A DNA stretch of 13,125 bases from Alkalimonas sp. (GCA_022565655.1 JAIUMG010000055.1:1-13125); one strand, 5' to 3'. Positions 1 through 7,288 are shown, counted from the stretch's first letter. Notes: generated by a model not told the origin, from the letters alone. Made by a program: numbers and translations.

Positions 1-2
1 GG

Positions 3-941
3 TTGTTTGTCAGCTGTATTTTTGCTGTTGCAGCGCACAGCTCTGAAGTATCGGTCCAGTTATTGGCTGATATTCAGCAACTGGCTTCTGCAGAGATGCA
101 AGGGCGAGAGACGGGTACGGAAGGCGCAGCTTTGGCCAGAGCGTACCTGAAAACACGCTTCAAACAGCTTGGATTAAAACCGTGGCAAGACCGGTTTGCT
201 ATTCCATTTGACTACCGACAGCGAGGGCGCTTACACCAAGGCGTCAATCTGGTTGCCAGGTTACCCGCTTGTGATGAAAGCAGTGGCACTATTGTCATCA
301 CGGCGCATTATGATCATCTGGGCATGCGTGGTCGCCGAGTCTTTTATGGTGCGAATGACAATGCCTCTGGTGTCGCAGCCATGCTTGCTGTGGCGGCTAA
401 ACTACAGGCAAAGGTTCAGCCATGCCCAAAACATCATTATGTCTTTGTGGCGACTGATGCCGAAGAAAACGGCTTGCACGGCAGTCGGACTTTTGTTGAA
501 AACCCACCCATTGCGCTTGAACAGATCCTGTTGAATATCAACCTGGATATGCTCGCTCGTTCCACACCAGAAGGACATCTTTTTATCACCGGAGCCCGCA
601 GGTCTCCTGAATTGCGCCGTTGGTTACAACAACATCGGGGAAGGTTGCGGCTGCACTTTTTAGATCACCGGGGACCACGGCAAAGAGGCTCATTAATCAG
701 GGAGTATGACTGGCCAAACAGCAGCGATCATGCGCATTTCTATCGGCAGGGCATTCCCTATCTTTTTTTTGGCGGCATGCCATTTCCTGAGTACCACAGC
801 GAGAAAGATCGCTGGGAACTGATCGACCATGATGTTTTAGAGCAGGTGTTTAGCGTGATTTGGCAAACGATACTCTGGGTTGAATCCCGTTCAGCGCAGC
901 AGCTGCGACCCGATTCAATCACCGCCACAGATGTCGATTGA
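3..941 (+). CDS. M28-family zinc peptidase, exported (5' end outside window)
   Basis: This is a zinc-dependent peptidase of family M28 (aminopeptidase Y/YfbL-like), likely removing N-terminal residues from peptides in the periplasm. The di-zinc centre is visible in order (residues counted from the TTG at position 3): HYDHLG (H102, D104), GANDNASG (D119), the catalytic and ligand glutamates in DAEENG (E154, E155), NLDM (D182) and the final histidine in EYHSE (H265). All expected ligands are present, so the enzyme should be active. The first residues look like the hydrophobic end of a signal peptide ending near AHS. No ribosome site fits the TTG at position 3, so the true start is almost certainly upstream of the window. 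The stop lies only 5 nt from the stop of the convergent photolyase gene. Family assignment is firm; the substrate is unknown. Confidence 0.9.
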   Translation: MFVSCIFAVAAHSSEVSVQLLADIQQLASAEMQGRETGTEGAALARAYLKTRFKQLGLKPWQDRFAIPFDYRQRGRLHQGVNLVARLPACDESSGTIVITAHYDHLGMRGRRVFYGANDNASGVAAMLAVAAKLQAKVQPCPKHHYVFVATDAEENGLHGSRTFVENPPIALEQILLNINLDMLARSTPEGHLFITGARRSPELRRWLQQHRGRLRLHFLDHRGPRQRGSLIREYDWPNSSDHAHFYRQGIPYLFFGGMPFPEYHSEKDRWELIDHDVLEQVFSVIWQTILWVESRSAQQLRPDSITATDVD

Positions 942-946
942 ACAAA

Positions 947-2473
947 TTACAAATGATCAAGTTGTTGCAACGTTTGTTTAGCATGCTGGCGAATGGCGTC
1001 TTTTTCATCGGCCGCTTTGTTATGCCATTGTCGGTATGCCAGTTGCAAGCGGGCATTGCCACTTAACTGTTCCGTGTGTCTATCCAGAAAATCCCAGTAC
1101 AATGCATTGAATGGGCAGGCTTTATCGCCATGGGACTTCTTCACATCATATGGGCAGTTCTGACAGTAATTGCTCATACGCTGAATGTATTTACCACTGG
1201 CTGCATAGGGTTTGGATGCCAGCACTCCATCATCGGCAAACAATGCCATACCTAAGGTATTTGGCAACTCCACCCACTCAAACGCATCCGCGTAGACAGC
1301 CAGATACCAGTCGGTGACCTCTGTAGGCTCCAAGCCGGTGAGCAAGGCAAAATTACCGGTCACCATTAAGCGATGAATATGATGCGAATAGGCGTGATCA
1401 ATGGTGCTTTTTAATGCTTGCTGCATGCAGCGCATCTGAGTATCGCCAGTCCAGTAATACGCTGGCAAAGGGCGGTTGGCCGAAAGGGTATTGCGTGTTT
1501 TGTACTCGGGCATTTGCAGCCAGTACAGGCCACGGACAAATTCACGCCAACCGATAATTTGGCGAATAAAGCCTTCTGCAGCATTTAAGGGGACCTGTCC
1601 ATTAAGATAGGCTTGTTCAACCTTCTGGCACATCCAACGGGCGTCCAGCAGGCCAATGTTCAGATACATCGAGCAGATGCTATGAAACAAGTAGGGCTGG
1701 TCCATCAACATAGCATCCTGGTAGTCGCCAAAGGTTGCCAGTTGGTGCTCGATAAAATGCAAAAAAGCCTGACGGGCTTGCTTGCCAGTCACCGCCAGGG
1801 AAAATGAAGCTGCTGCTCCCATATTGTCAGCAAATTCTTGTTCAATCAGCGCCATCACATCGGAGGTGATGTGATCCGGCTTAAATAGCAGGGGGGGTGT
1901 TTGTTGCAAATCTGGCGGGCAGGATTTTCGGTTGGATTTGTCAAAATTCCATTTGCCACCTTCGGGCTGGTTATGATCAGACATCAGCAGCCGGGTGAAG
2001 CGACGCATTTCCCGGTAGAAGTATTCCATTCTAAATTGTTGCCGATCCTTGGCCCAGAGCGCGAACTGTTGCCGTGAGCAAATAAAGCGATCATCTTCCA
2101 GTTGCTCGACGGGCATAGAAAATTGCTCAGCCCAACCCGTTATCTCTTGCTCCAGCCGGTATTCACCACACTCGGTCACCACAATGGATCTCAACTGCGG
2201 ATATTGTTGCAAGGCCAGCGCCACTGCAGCTGTCATGCTGCCGATATGTTGCTGAAACTGCAGGTACAGCACCTGATGCTCCAGTTGTTGTAAAGTAGCA
2301 GCAAAGTGACGCATGGCACTAAATATCAGGATCAGCTTATGGCTGTGATGCTTCACATAGCTGGCCTCGGAAGCCACTTCAGCCATCAGAATAACATCAT
2401 CTGACTGTATCTCACGCAAGCTGGATATGGCCGGACTTAACTGATCACCGAGTATAACAACAAGTCTTGGCAT
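947..2473 (-). CDS. Fe-S bacterial cryptochrome/(6-4) photolyase family protein
   Basis: This is a member of the photolyase-related (DPRP, FeS-BCP) family. Characterised members such as Agrobacterium PhrB repair (6-4) photoproducts in DNA using FAD and blue light and carry a [4Fe-4S] cluster. The protein opens with MPRLVVILGDQLSP, the usual N-terminal Rossmann start. Counted from the ATG at 2473 (508 aa), the four cluster cysteines fall at C349 (MRCMQ), C437 and C440 (CQNC) and C453 (ACPFN). The catalytic-type His-His-x-x-Arg motif is at H364, H365 and R368. These positions are within one residue of PhrB as remembered, which is why I prefer this start to an in-frame ATG at 2551 that would add 26 unconserved residues. 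Neither start has a good Shine-Dalgarno. The gene is divergent from dksA2 across a Zur-like palindrome, so it may be zinc-responsive (inference). Confidence 0.93.
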   Translation of the reverse strand: MPRLVVILGDQLSPAISSLREIQSDDVILMAEVASEASYVKHHSHKLILIFSAMRHFAATLQQLEHQVLYLQFQQHIGSMTAAVALALQQYPQLRSIVVTECGEYRLEQEITGWAEQFSMPVEQLEDDRFICSRQQFALWAKDRQQFRMEYFYREMRRFTRLLMSDHNQPEGGKWNFDKSNRKSCPPDLQQTPPLLFKPDHITSDVMALIEQEFADNMGAAASFSLAVTGKQARQAFLHFIEHQLATFGDYQDAMLMDQPYLFHSICSMYLNIGLLDARWMCQKVEQAYLNGQVPLNAAEGFIRQIIGWREFVRGLYWLQMPEYKTRNTLSANRPLPAYYWTGDTQMRCMQQALKSTIDHAYSHHIHRLMVTGNFALLTGLEPTEVTDWYLAVYADAFEWVELPNTLGMALFADDGVLASKPYAASGKYIQRMSNYCQNCPYDVKKSHGDKACPFNALYWDFLDRHTEQLSGNARLQLAYRQWHNKAADEKDAIRQHAKQTLQQLDHL

Positions 2474-2564
2474 GAAAGCATATACATCTGAAGAAAGGTA
2501 ATGGTGGTTACGTGCAGTGCCGGCAGATCGATCAGCATACTGGCTTTTCATTTCTTAATGTGAT

Positions 2565-2577
2565 GTTATATTATAAC
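2565..2577. promoter_or_regulatory. Zur-type operator (zinc uptake regulator box)
   Basis: The sequence GTTATATTATAAC is a perfect inverted repeat of two 6-nt arms around a single T, preceded by TGAT. It matches the core of the gammaproteobacterial Zur box (TGTTATAnTATAACA type). It lies 11 nt upstream of the first dksA2 start and also contains, on the minus strand, a TATAAT hexamer (2570-2575) that could be the -10 element of the photolyase gene. Zn-bound Zur would therefore block one or both promoters. The neighbouring zinc-independent dksA and zrgA make the call stronger than the motif alone. Confidence 0.8.
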
Positions 2578-2587
2578 TAATTATTTT

Positions 2588-3031
2588 ATGATGAGTTGTC
2601 TGATGAACCAAGCCGCCCCCCTGACTGAGCAAGATATCCTGGCCATGCCTGATGAGGATTACATGAGTACTCAGCAACTGACTTTTTTTGAGCAGCTATT
2701 GAGGCAGCAAAGAAAACAAATACAGCTCCATATTGAACACATTAAACAAAATCTGAGCTCCGTTGCTGTGGAACCCGATGAGCTGGATCGGGCGCTTATT
2801 GAAGAAGACAATCGACAAAACCTGCGACTGGTTGAACGCGAGTATTTTTTGCTGCGCAAAATTGAACAGGCGCTTGATCGTATTGCGCGACAAGAGTATG
2901 GCTTTTGTCTTGAAACCGGGCAGCCGATAGGTTTAAAGCGGTTACTGGCACGACCAACCGCTGAACTTTGTCTTGAGGCCAAAGAGCGACAGGAAATACG
3001 TGAAAAGCATTATAAAAAGCAACGTGGATAA
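2588..3031 (+). CDS. dksA2: Zinc-independent DksA paralogue (DksA2-type transcription factor)
   Basis: This is an RNA polymerase secondary-channel regulator that works with ppGpp in the stringent response. The coiled-coil tip carries the acidic DxxDxA motif (D64, D67, A69), as in DksA. The C-terminal globular domain retains GLKRLLARPTAELC, but the four-cysteine zinc finger is reduced to C107-x2-T110-x17-C128-x2-A131. This CxxT/CxxA pattern defines Pseudomonas aeruginosa DksA2, which folds without zinc and replaces DksA during zinc starvation. An upstream Zur-type palindrome fits derepression when zinc is low. The start is uncertain: ATG codons occur at 2588, 2591 and 2603, none with a strong Shine-Dalgarno; 2603 has GATGAG upstream. 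The conserved DYMSTQQLTFF segment (residues 24-34) argues against the later ATG at 2663. zrgA follows 93 nt downstream with no terminator seen, so co-transcription is likely. Confidence 0.95.
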   Translation: MMSCLMNQAAPLTEQDILAMPDEDYMSTQQLTFFEQLLRQQRKQIQLHIEHIKQNLSSVAVEPDELDRALIEEDNRQNLRLVEREYFLLRKIEQALDRIARQEYGFCLETGQPIGLKRLLARPTAELCLEAKERQEIREKHYKKQRG

Positions 3032-3124
3032 TGATGCTTAGAAGTTTGTCAACTGTTGTAGTATTCACTCTGAATATCATTTAATCTGATGAAAATTTCC
3101 AGGGTTTAAGTCACAAGGAAACCG

Positions 3125-3841
3125 ATGATGAAACCAACTTTGCCACTTGCTATGAGTGCTGTAGCCGCTTCAATGTTGTTCGCCATGTCGTTTACTGCCC
3201 AGTCGCACTCGCCAGACTCACAATCGCAGCATCATGAACATCACCATGAGCATGAGCATGAGCATGAGCATGAACAAAAACACACACAGAAAGAGCATGA
3301 CCATTCATCAGAGTCGCATAAGCACAGCCATGATCATGACTCAGAGCATGCGCACAGCCATGATCATCATGACCATGATCACGAGCATGATGAGTTCACC
3401 CAAATGGGGGCTCATGTGCATGGTGAGGCCCTGATTACTTTTGTCTTGGAAGGCAATGAAGCCATGCTGGCATTGCAATCGGCCGCCTACAATATTGTCG
3501 GTTTCGAGCATGCACCATCAACCGATGAGCAGCGACAGGAAATCCAGGCGGCGCTGTCTATGCTATCCAAGGGGGATTGGTTCAGTATTAGCCGGGATGC
3601 GGGTTGTCAGATTGAGCAAGCTGATGCGAGTACTGATTTAACGCGCAGCAATTATCAGGGGCATGGCGACTTTTACGCGAATTTTTCCCTGCTGTGCCAT
3701 AACCCGGCACGGCTGCAGGAGATTGAGTTGGGGCTATTGCAACTGTTGCCAGCCATTGAGCGAGTGGAAGTGCAGTGGATACTAAATGACCGCCAAGGCA
3801 TGAGCCGAGCGACGCTGCGTGACAGTCTGGTACGGTTTTAA
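3125..3841 (+). CDS. zrgA: His-rich periplasmic zinc-binding protein, ZrgA/DUF2796 family
   Basis: This is a secreted zinc-binding protein of the DUF2796 (ZrgA) family, linked in Vibrio to Zur-regulated zinc acquisition. Residues 1-27 form a signal peptide (hydrophobic AMSAVAASMLFAMSFTAQS). Residues 28-88 contain about 25 histidines mixed with Asp and Glu, a low-complexity zinc-loading arm. From residue 91 comes the folded domain, beginning QMGAHVHGEALITFVLEG, which is the recognisable family block. C161 and C191 may form a disulfide. Shine-Dalgarno AAGGAA (3115-3120) lies 7 nt from the second ATG (3128), which is likely the used start. It sits downstream of dksA2 and the Zur box and upstream of a strong bidirectional terminator. 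The role in zinc capture is inference from family and composition. Whether it hands zinc to the nearby ABC transporter is not shown by the sequence. Confidence 0.88.
   Translation: MMKPTLPLAMSAVAASMLFAMSFTAQSHSPDSQSQHHEHHHEHEHEHEHEQKHTQKEHDHSSESHKHSHDHDSEHAHSHDHHDHDHEHDEFTQMGAHVHGEALITFVLEGNEAMLALQSAAYNIVGFEHAPSTDEQRQEIQAALSMLSKGDWFSISRDAGCQIEQADASTDLTRSNYQGHGDFYANFSLLCHNPARLQEIELGLLQLLPAIERVEVQWILNDRQGMSRATLRDSLVRF
3245..3274 (+). repeat. 6-bp tandem repeat encoding His-Glu units in zrgA
   Basis: Four perfect CATGAG units run in tandem, followed by one CATGAA, encoding HEHEHEHEHE. The unit is a multiple of three, so slippage would add or remove two residues without breaking the frame. Further CATGA-type units continue less regularly downstream to about 3390. 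Confidence 0.9.
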
Positions 3842-3860
3842 ATGGATACAACCTTACTGG

Positions 3861-3895
3861 CATAAAAAAACGCCTGCAAGCAGGCGTTTTTTATG
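3861..3895. terminator. Bidirectional rho-independent terminator between zrgA and DUF3299 gene
   Basis: A GC-rich stem CGCCTG/CAGGCG (3871-3876 and 3881-3886) with a CAAG loop is flanked by seven A on the left and six T on the right. It therefore gives a T-tract in both directions and serves the convergent zrgA (stop 3841) and the minus-strand gene ending at 3913. Confidence 0.92.
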
Positions 3896-3912
3896 CTGAA
3901 ACAGTGCGACAA

Positions 3913-4452
3913 TTACCAGGTATATTCTTCGATGTGATCTGCTTTTAAACTATAAGCCGCAAACGCCAGATCGTGGTTCATGGAGTCGGTTGTCAAGGTT
4001 CCGGTGATCCAGAACGGTGTATACATCATGTCTGCCGTCAGGTTTTTGGCTTCGGTGACATAAATAATCTGGTTGGGTGGTGGTGGTGGCACATGAATAC
4101 AAGCACCAAAGTAAGGGACCAAAAAGAAGCTGGTGACGTTCTGGTTTTCATCAAACTCCAGCGGCACAATGAAGCCGGGCAGGCGCACTCGCTGGTTGTT
4201 GTATTCTTCGCGCACCTTGGCAGAGCTCAGGACTTGTTGCCATAAGCTGGCGCTTGGGTCATCAGAGGCATCATCAAACGGAGAGGGTTGACTGTAGTCG
4301 TGCTCGATATCGGGTAACGATTCTAATAGGGCCAAATCATCTTCGGGCATTAGATCGGTCCACTCTAACGTCTTGGCTTCGCTGGCTTGCGCATTTTGCA
4401 TACCAAATGCGATAGATACCAGCAGAACTGCTATGGAAAGATAACGCATCAT
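3913..4452 (-). CDS. DUF3299 periplasmic protein of the zinc/ABC locus
   Basis: This is a small exported protein of the DUF3299 family; its biochemical function is not established. Residues 1-23 form a signal peptide (MMRYLSIAVLLVSIAFGMQN..QAS). The mature part starts with LEWTDLMPEDD and has an acidic, disordered-looking stretch at about residues 40-70. A compact domain follows with the family hallmark ACIHVPPPPPNQ near residues 117-128, preceded by VRLPGFIVPLEF and FFLVPYF. Cys and His in ACIH could bind a metal, which is inference. DUF3299 genes commonly accompany DUF2796 and MacB-like ABC genes. Here the gene is inverted: convergent with zrgA and divergent from the ABC pair, with only 65 nt between starts. 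The ATG at 4452 and the next codon ATG (4449) are both possible starts; a weak GGAG lies just upstream. Confidence 0.85.
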   Translation of the reverse strand: MMRYLSIAVLLVSIAFGMQNAQASEAKTLEWTDLMPEDDLALLESLPDIEHDYSQPSPFDDASDDPSASLWQQVLSSAKVREEYNNQRVRLPGFIVPLEFDENQNVTSFFLVPYFGACIHVPPPPPNQIIYVTEAKNLTADMMYTPFWITGTLTTDSMNHDLAFAAYSLKADHIEEYTW

Positions 4453-4467
4453 TGGAGCTTACCCCTG

Positions 4468-4500
4468 AACTTTGATATAACACTGCCTTATATATTAACA
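4468..4500. promoter_or_regulatory. Divergent promoter region with degenerate Zur-like half-sites
   Basis: The 65-nt gap between the DUF3299 gene and the ABC ATPase gene contains ATATAACA (4475-4482), identical to the right half of a Zur box, and CCTTATATATTAACA (4486-4500), which matches about 10 of 15 positions of the consensus. TATATT (4491-4496) could be the -10 hexamer of the ABC operon. The resemblance is weak and AT-rich sequence makes chance matches easy, so this is only a candidate. Confidence 0.3.
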
Positions 4501-4517
4501 CGGACGAGAGCTTACTT

Positions 4518-5213
4518 GTGACCGACAAGCCGAAAAAATATGTGATTGATCTCAAAAATCTGCAATTTCGCTGGCCGGGTAAAGCCGGCTGGCAGCTGCA
4601 GTTGCCGAATTTACAATTGGCGGCTGGTCAGCATTTATTTGTTCGTGGCGCTTCTGGTTCAGGGAAAACCACTTTATTGAATTTACTCAGTGGCATTACA
4701 ACACCAAATGAAGGTGAGCTATGGTTGCAACAACAGCCCATGCATCAGCTCTCTGCATCAAAGCGTGACACGCTACGAGCGCAACAAATCGGCGTTGTTT
4801 TTCAGCAGCTTAATTTAATTCCGTATTTATCGGTGTTGGATAATGTGTTGTTAGTAGCTCGTTTTGCAGGTCAACCGCTATCCGCATCCAAGGCCCGGGC
4901 AAGCCAATTGCTGGTTCGTCTTGGTCTGACTGAGCCGATGCACCTTAACACCGCGGCTCAACTTAGTGTGGGGCAGCAGCAGCGGGTGGCTATTGCCAGG
5001 GCACTCTTGTTGCGTCCTGCTTTATTGATTGCCGATGAACCGACATCCGCCTTGGATGCTGATAATCGTGATGCCTTTATGCAACTGATGTTGGCTGAAG
5101 CCAATGACAGTGGGACAACAGTTATTTTTGTCAGTCATGACAAAGCGCTTCGGCAGTATTTCCACTGGTACCTCGACATGGAACAGTTAGCGCAAGGAGT
5201 ACAAGCATGTTGA
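4518..5213 (+). CDS. ABC transporter ATPase, MacB/LolD-like
   Basis: This is the cytoplasmic nucleotide-binding subunit of an ABC transporter of the MacB/LolD/FtsE group. All motifs are intact: Walker A GASGSGKT (residues 44-51), Q-loop Q96 in VVFQQLNL, signature LSVGQQQR (149-156), Walker B LLIADEP (169-175), D-loop SALD and switch H207 in VSHD. Length (231 aa) is normal for stand-alone LolD-type ATPases. Translation begins with GTG at 4518 behind a GAGAG Shine-Dalgarno at 4506-4510. The end overlaps the permease start by 7 nt, which indicates translational coupling. Position beside zrgA and the DUF3299 gene suggests a part in zinc-responsive transport. The family itself usually performs mechanotransmission or extraction rather than import, so direct zinc uptake is inference. 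Confidence 0.92.
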   Translation: MTDKPKKYVIDLKNLQFRWPGKAGWQLQLPNLQLAAGQHLFVRGASGSGKTTLLNLLSGITTPNEGELWLQQQPMHQLSASKRDTLRAQQIGVVFQQLNLIPYLSVLDNVLLVARFAGQPLSASKARASQLLVRLGLTEPMHLNTAAQLSVGQQQRVAIARALLLRPALLIADEPTSALDADNRDAFMQLMLAEANDSGTTVIFVSHDKALRQYFHWYLDMEQLAQGVQAC

Positions 5214-6463
5214 TGAAACTAGCCCGCTTAAGCTTATTCAACCGTCGTGGCACTGTCATGATGACGGTGTTGTCGCTGGTTATTAGCATTAGTTTGCTAC
5301 TCGGCATCGATCATCTACGGCATGAAGCCAAGCATAGCTTTACCAGCACCGTCTCGGGTACTGATTTAATCGTTGGCGCCCGCTCTGGCCAGCTGAATTT
5401 ACTGCTGTATTCCATCTTTCGCATTGGTAATGCGACCGCTAACCTGAGCTGGGAGAGCTATCAGCGCATTCAGAATCACCCGCAGATCGCCTGGACCATC
5501 CCTATTTCGCTGGGTGACTCGCATCGTGGCTACCGGGTGGTAGGGACCAATCAGGACTATTTTCAGTATTACCGCTACGCGGGTCAGCAACAGCTTCAAC
5601 TGGCTCAAGGTCATATTTTTGAAGAAGTTTATGATACGGTGCTCGGCTCTGAAGTGGCTGCCCGGCTAGGGTATCAGCTTGGAGAGGAAATTGTGCTGGC
5701 TCATGGCATTGGCCAGGTTAGTTTTAGCGAGCATAAAGACAAGCCTTTTACGGTGGTGGGGATCCTGGCTCCAACCGGTACACCGGTCGACCAAAGTGTG
5801 CATGTGTCTTTAGAAGGCATTGAAGCCATTCATATTGACTGGCAGCAAGGGGCGCCGATGCCTGGGCGGCGGGTCAGTGCTGAGCAAGCAGCAGAGATGG
5901 ATCTTACCCCAAAAGCCATTACCGCCTTTCTGGTGGGGTTAAACTCCAGAGCCGCTACTTTTATGGTACAGCGGCAAATTAATGAGTTTCGTGGTGAGCC
6001 CTTAAGTGCTATTTTGCCTGGCGTGGCTTTATCTGAGTTATGGCAAATGCTCAGCATGGTCGAGCGTCTGCTATTGGTGATTACACTATTGGTGTTGTTG
6101 GCAGGTTTAGTGGGTATGACGACCACCTTACTGGCATCGATGAAAGAGCGGCAGCGAGAGATCGCCATTTTACGGGCGGTTGGCGCGCATCCGCGCAGTT
6201 TATTCCTGTTGGTGCAGTTGGAAGTGTTGCTGATTACTCTGGTGTCTTTGCTATTGGCATTTGCCTTGCTATTTGTGGCGTTGTGGTTTGGGCAGGATGT
6301 ACTGGCCAGCCGTTATGGCTTATTTATTGGCTTGAATCCCATCCGAGCCAGTAGTCTGCAACTGGTCGGCGTGGTGATTGGTTTGTCGCTAATTCTTGGT
6401 TGCATTCCATCCTGGCTGGCCTATCGGCGGGCACTTACGGACGGCCTCAGCGTTCGTCTGTAG
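5207..6463 (+). CDS. ABC transporter permease, FtsX/MacB-like fold
   Basis: This is the inner-membrane subunit partnering the preceding ATPase. Topology is the four-helix type VII (MacB) plan: TM1 at about residues 16-35, a large periplasmic domain (about 36-285), TM2 at 287-308, TM3 at 333-361 and TM4 at 383-403. The cytoplasmic loop after TM2 holds the diagnostic FtsX-family motif ERQREIAILRAVGA (314-327), the site that contacts the ATPase. The periplasmic part includes SGTDLIVGARSG (50-61), typical of the DUF2796-linked subfamily. The ATG at 5207 follows AAGGAG (5195-5200) at good spacing inside the ATPase gene. The last 17 nt overlap the convergent gene on the other strand. Substrate is unknown; context suggests zinc. 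Confidence 0.92.
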   Translation: MLMKLARLSLFNRRGTVMMTVLSLVISISLLLGIDHLRHEAKHSFTSTVSGTDLIVGARSGQLNLLLYSIFRIGNATANLSWESYQRIQNHPQIAWTIPISLGDSHRGYRVVGTNQDYFQYYRYAGQQQLQLAQGHIFEEVYDTVLGSEVAARLGYQLGEEIVLAHGIGQVSFSEHKDKPFTVVGILAPTGTPVDQSVHVSLEGIEAIHIDWQQGAPMPGRRVSAEQAAEMDLTPKAITAFLVGLNSRAATFMVQRQINEFRGEPLSAILPGVALSELWQMLSMVERLLLVITLLVLLAGLVGMTTTLLASMKERQREIAILRAVGAHPRSLFLLVQLEVLLITLVSLLLAFALLFVALWFGQDVLASRYGLFIGLNPIRASSLQLVGVVIGLSLILGCIPSWLAYRRALTDGLSVRL

Positions 6464-7202
6464 GCTCAGGCAGCAAGCGTTGTAAAATGGCTCGATACTG
6501 ATTACTGGCCTGCAGTTGTTGCAGGCCGCGATTAAAACGGGTCATCAACTCTTCAGAGCGGGGATCCTGCTTAGACAACACCAGATACATCGGCCGCTGC
6601 TCCAGCACTGGCTCGATGTATTCAATGTCCTCTGCGTATTCAGGCAGCAAGCTCTGCAACAGATAAAGACCGTTCAACTTATCCGCGGGGACCAGATCAA
6701 CCCGGTTCAATGCCAGCATGCGAAATACCTGCTCATCACTGGCCACAGCGATGGTATTCAGCCCGGTTTCAAGCAGGCCATGAGGTTGCGCGTAGCCTTG
6801 CACCAAACCTAGTCGATGGCGTGTTGCCGCTAATTGATCATAGTTACGAAACTCCAACGGCATGGTGCGGCGCTTAAACAGCACTATCTGGTTGGCGTAC
6901 ATAGGTTGCGAATACAGGAAATGTTCTAGCCGTTCATCGTCATACCAGGCGGCAATAAGGCCGGTAAAATTACCTGCCTTGCTCTCGTACAATGCTCGGC
7001 CAAATGGCATAAACACCACTTCAATTTGCACACCTTGTAAGGCAAATGCCTGGCGAACGATCTCGGTGACAGCTCCTTGCTGCGGTAAGTCTTCAGCATA
7101 ATGTGGGTGATAATTGCTACTGACCAGCACAATACGCTCAGCGCTGGTTGAAAAGCTTAGCAGCAGGCAGCAGGCGAGCAGCAGTTGGCTTAAATGCTTC
7201 AT
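6447..7202 (-). CDS. Orphan periplasmic solute-binding-like protein (SBP_bac_3 family)
   Basis: This is an exported bilobal binding protein of the amino-acid/polar-solute type (SBP_bac_3). A signal peptide covers about residues 1-22 (LLLACCLLLSFSTSA, cleavage before ERIVL). Recognisable pieces are GAVTEIVRQAF, GLIAAWYDDERLEHFLYSQPMY and a C-terminal AILQRLLPEP helix. Total length is about 251 aa, normal for the family. The ATG at 7202 is preferred because GAG (within AAAGAG) lies 5 nt upstream; two earlier codons (GTG 7208, TTG 7205) are less likely. There is no permease or ATPase in the same orientation beside it, so it may be a stand-alone sensor or scavenger rather than an importer component. 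It overlaps the convergent FtsX-fold permease gene by 17 nt. The ligand cannot be predicted. Confidence 0.82.
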   Translation of the reverse strand: MKHLSQLLLACCLLLSFSTSAERIVLVSSNYHPHYAEDLPQQGAVTEIVRQAFALQGVQIEVVFMPFGRALYESKAGNFTGLIAAWYDDERLEHFLYSQPMYANQIVLFKRRTMPLEFRNYDQLAATRHRLGLVQGYAQPHGLLETGLNTIAVASDEQVFRMLALNRVDLVPADKLNGLYLLQSLLPEYAEDIEYIEPVLEQRPMYLVLSKQDPRSEELMTRFNRGLQQLQASNQYRAILQRLLPEPTDER

Positions 7203-7288
7203 CAACACTCTTTTTCAAAATACATCCCAGTCACCATAGTATAAGGCGTTGCATCAAAACCGGTTTGATAAAAAAGTGATATTTTTTA

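Noticed and set aside
2588..3031. Zinc-finger DksA/TraR call
   Set aside because: Two of the four zinc cysteines are Thr and Ala (T110, A131), so a classical zinc finger cannot form.
2796..3080. 94-codon minus-strand frame opposite dksA2
   Set aside because: It lies antisense to a clear DksA homologue with intact motifs and has no family features.
3245..3390. CRISPR-like or mobile repeat array
   Set aside because: The units are 6-bp codon repeats inside a His-rich coding region, without spacers.
3234..3434. Met-Ser-Met repeat protein in another frame of zrgA
   Set aside because: It is only the CATGAG hexamer repeat read out of frame; the zrgA frame has a signal peptide, ribosome site and family domain.
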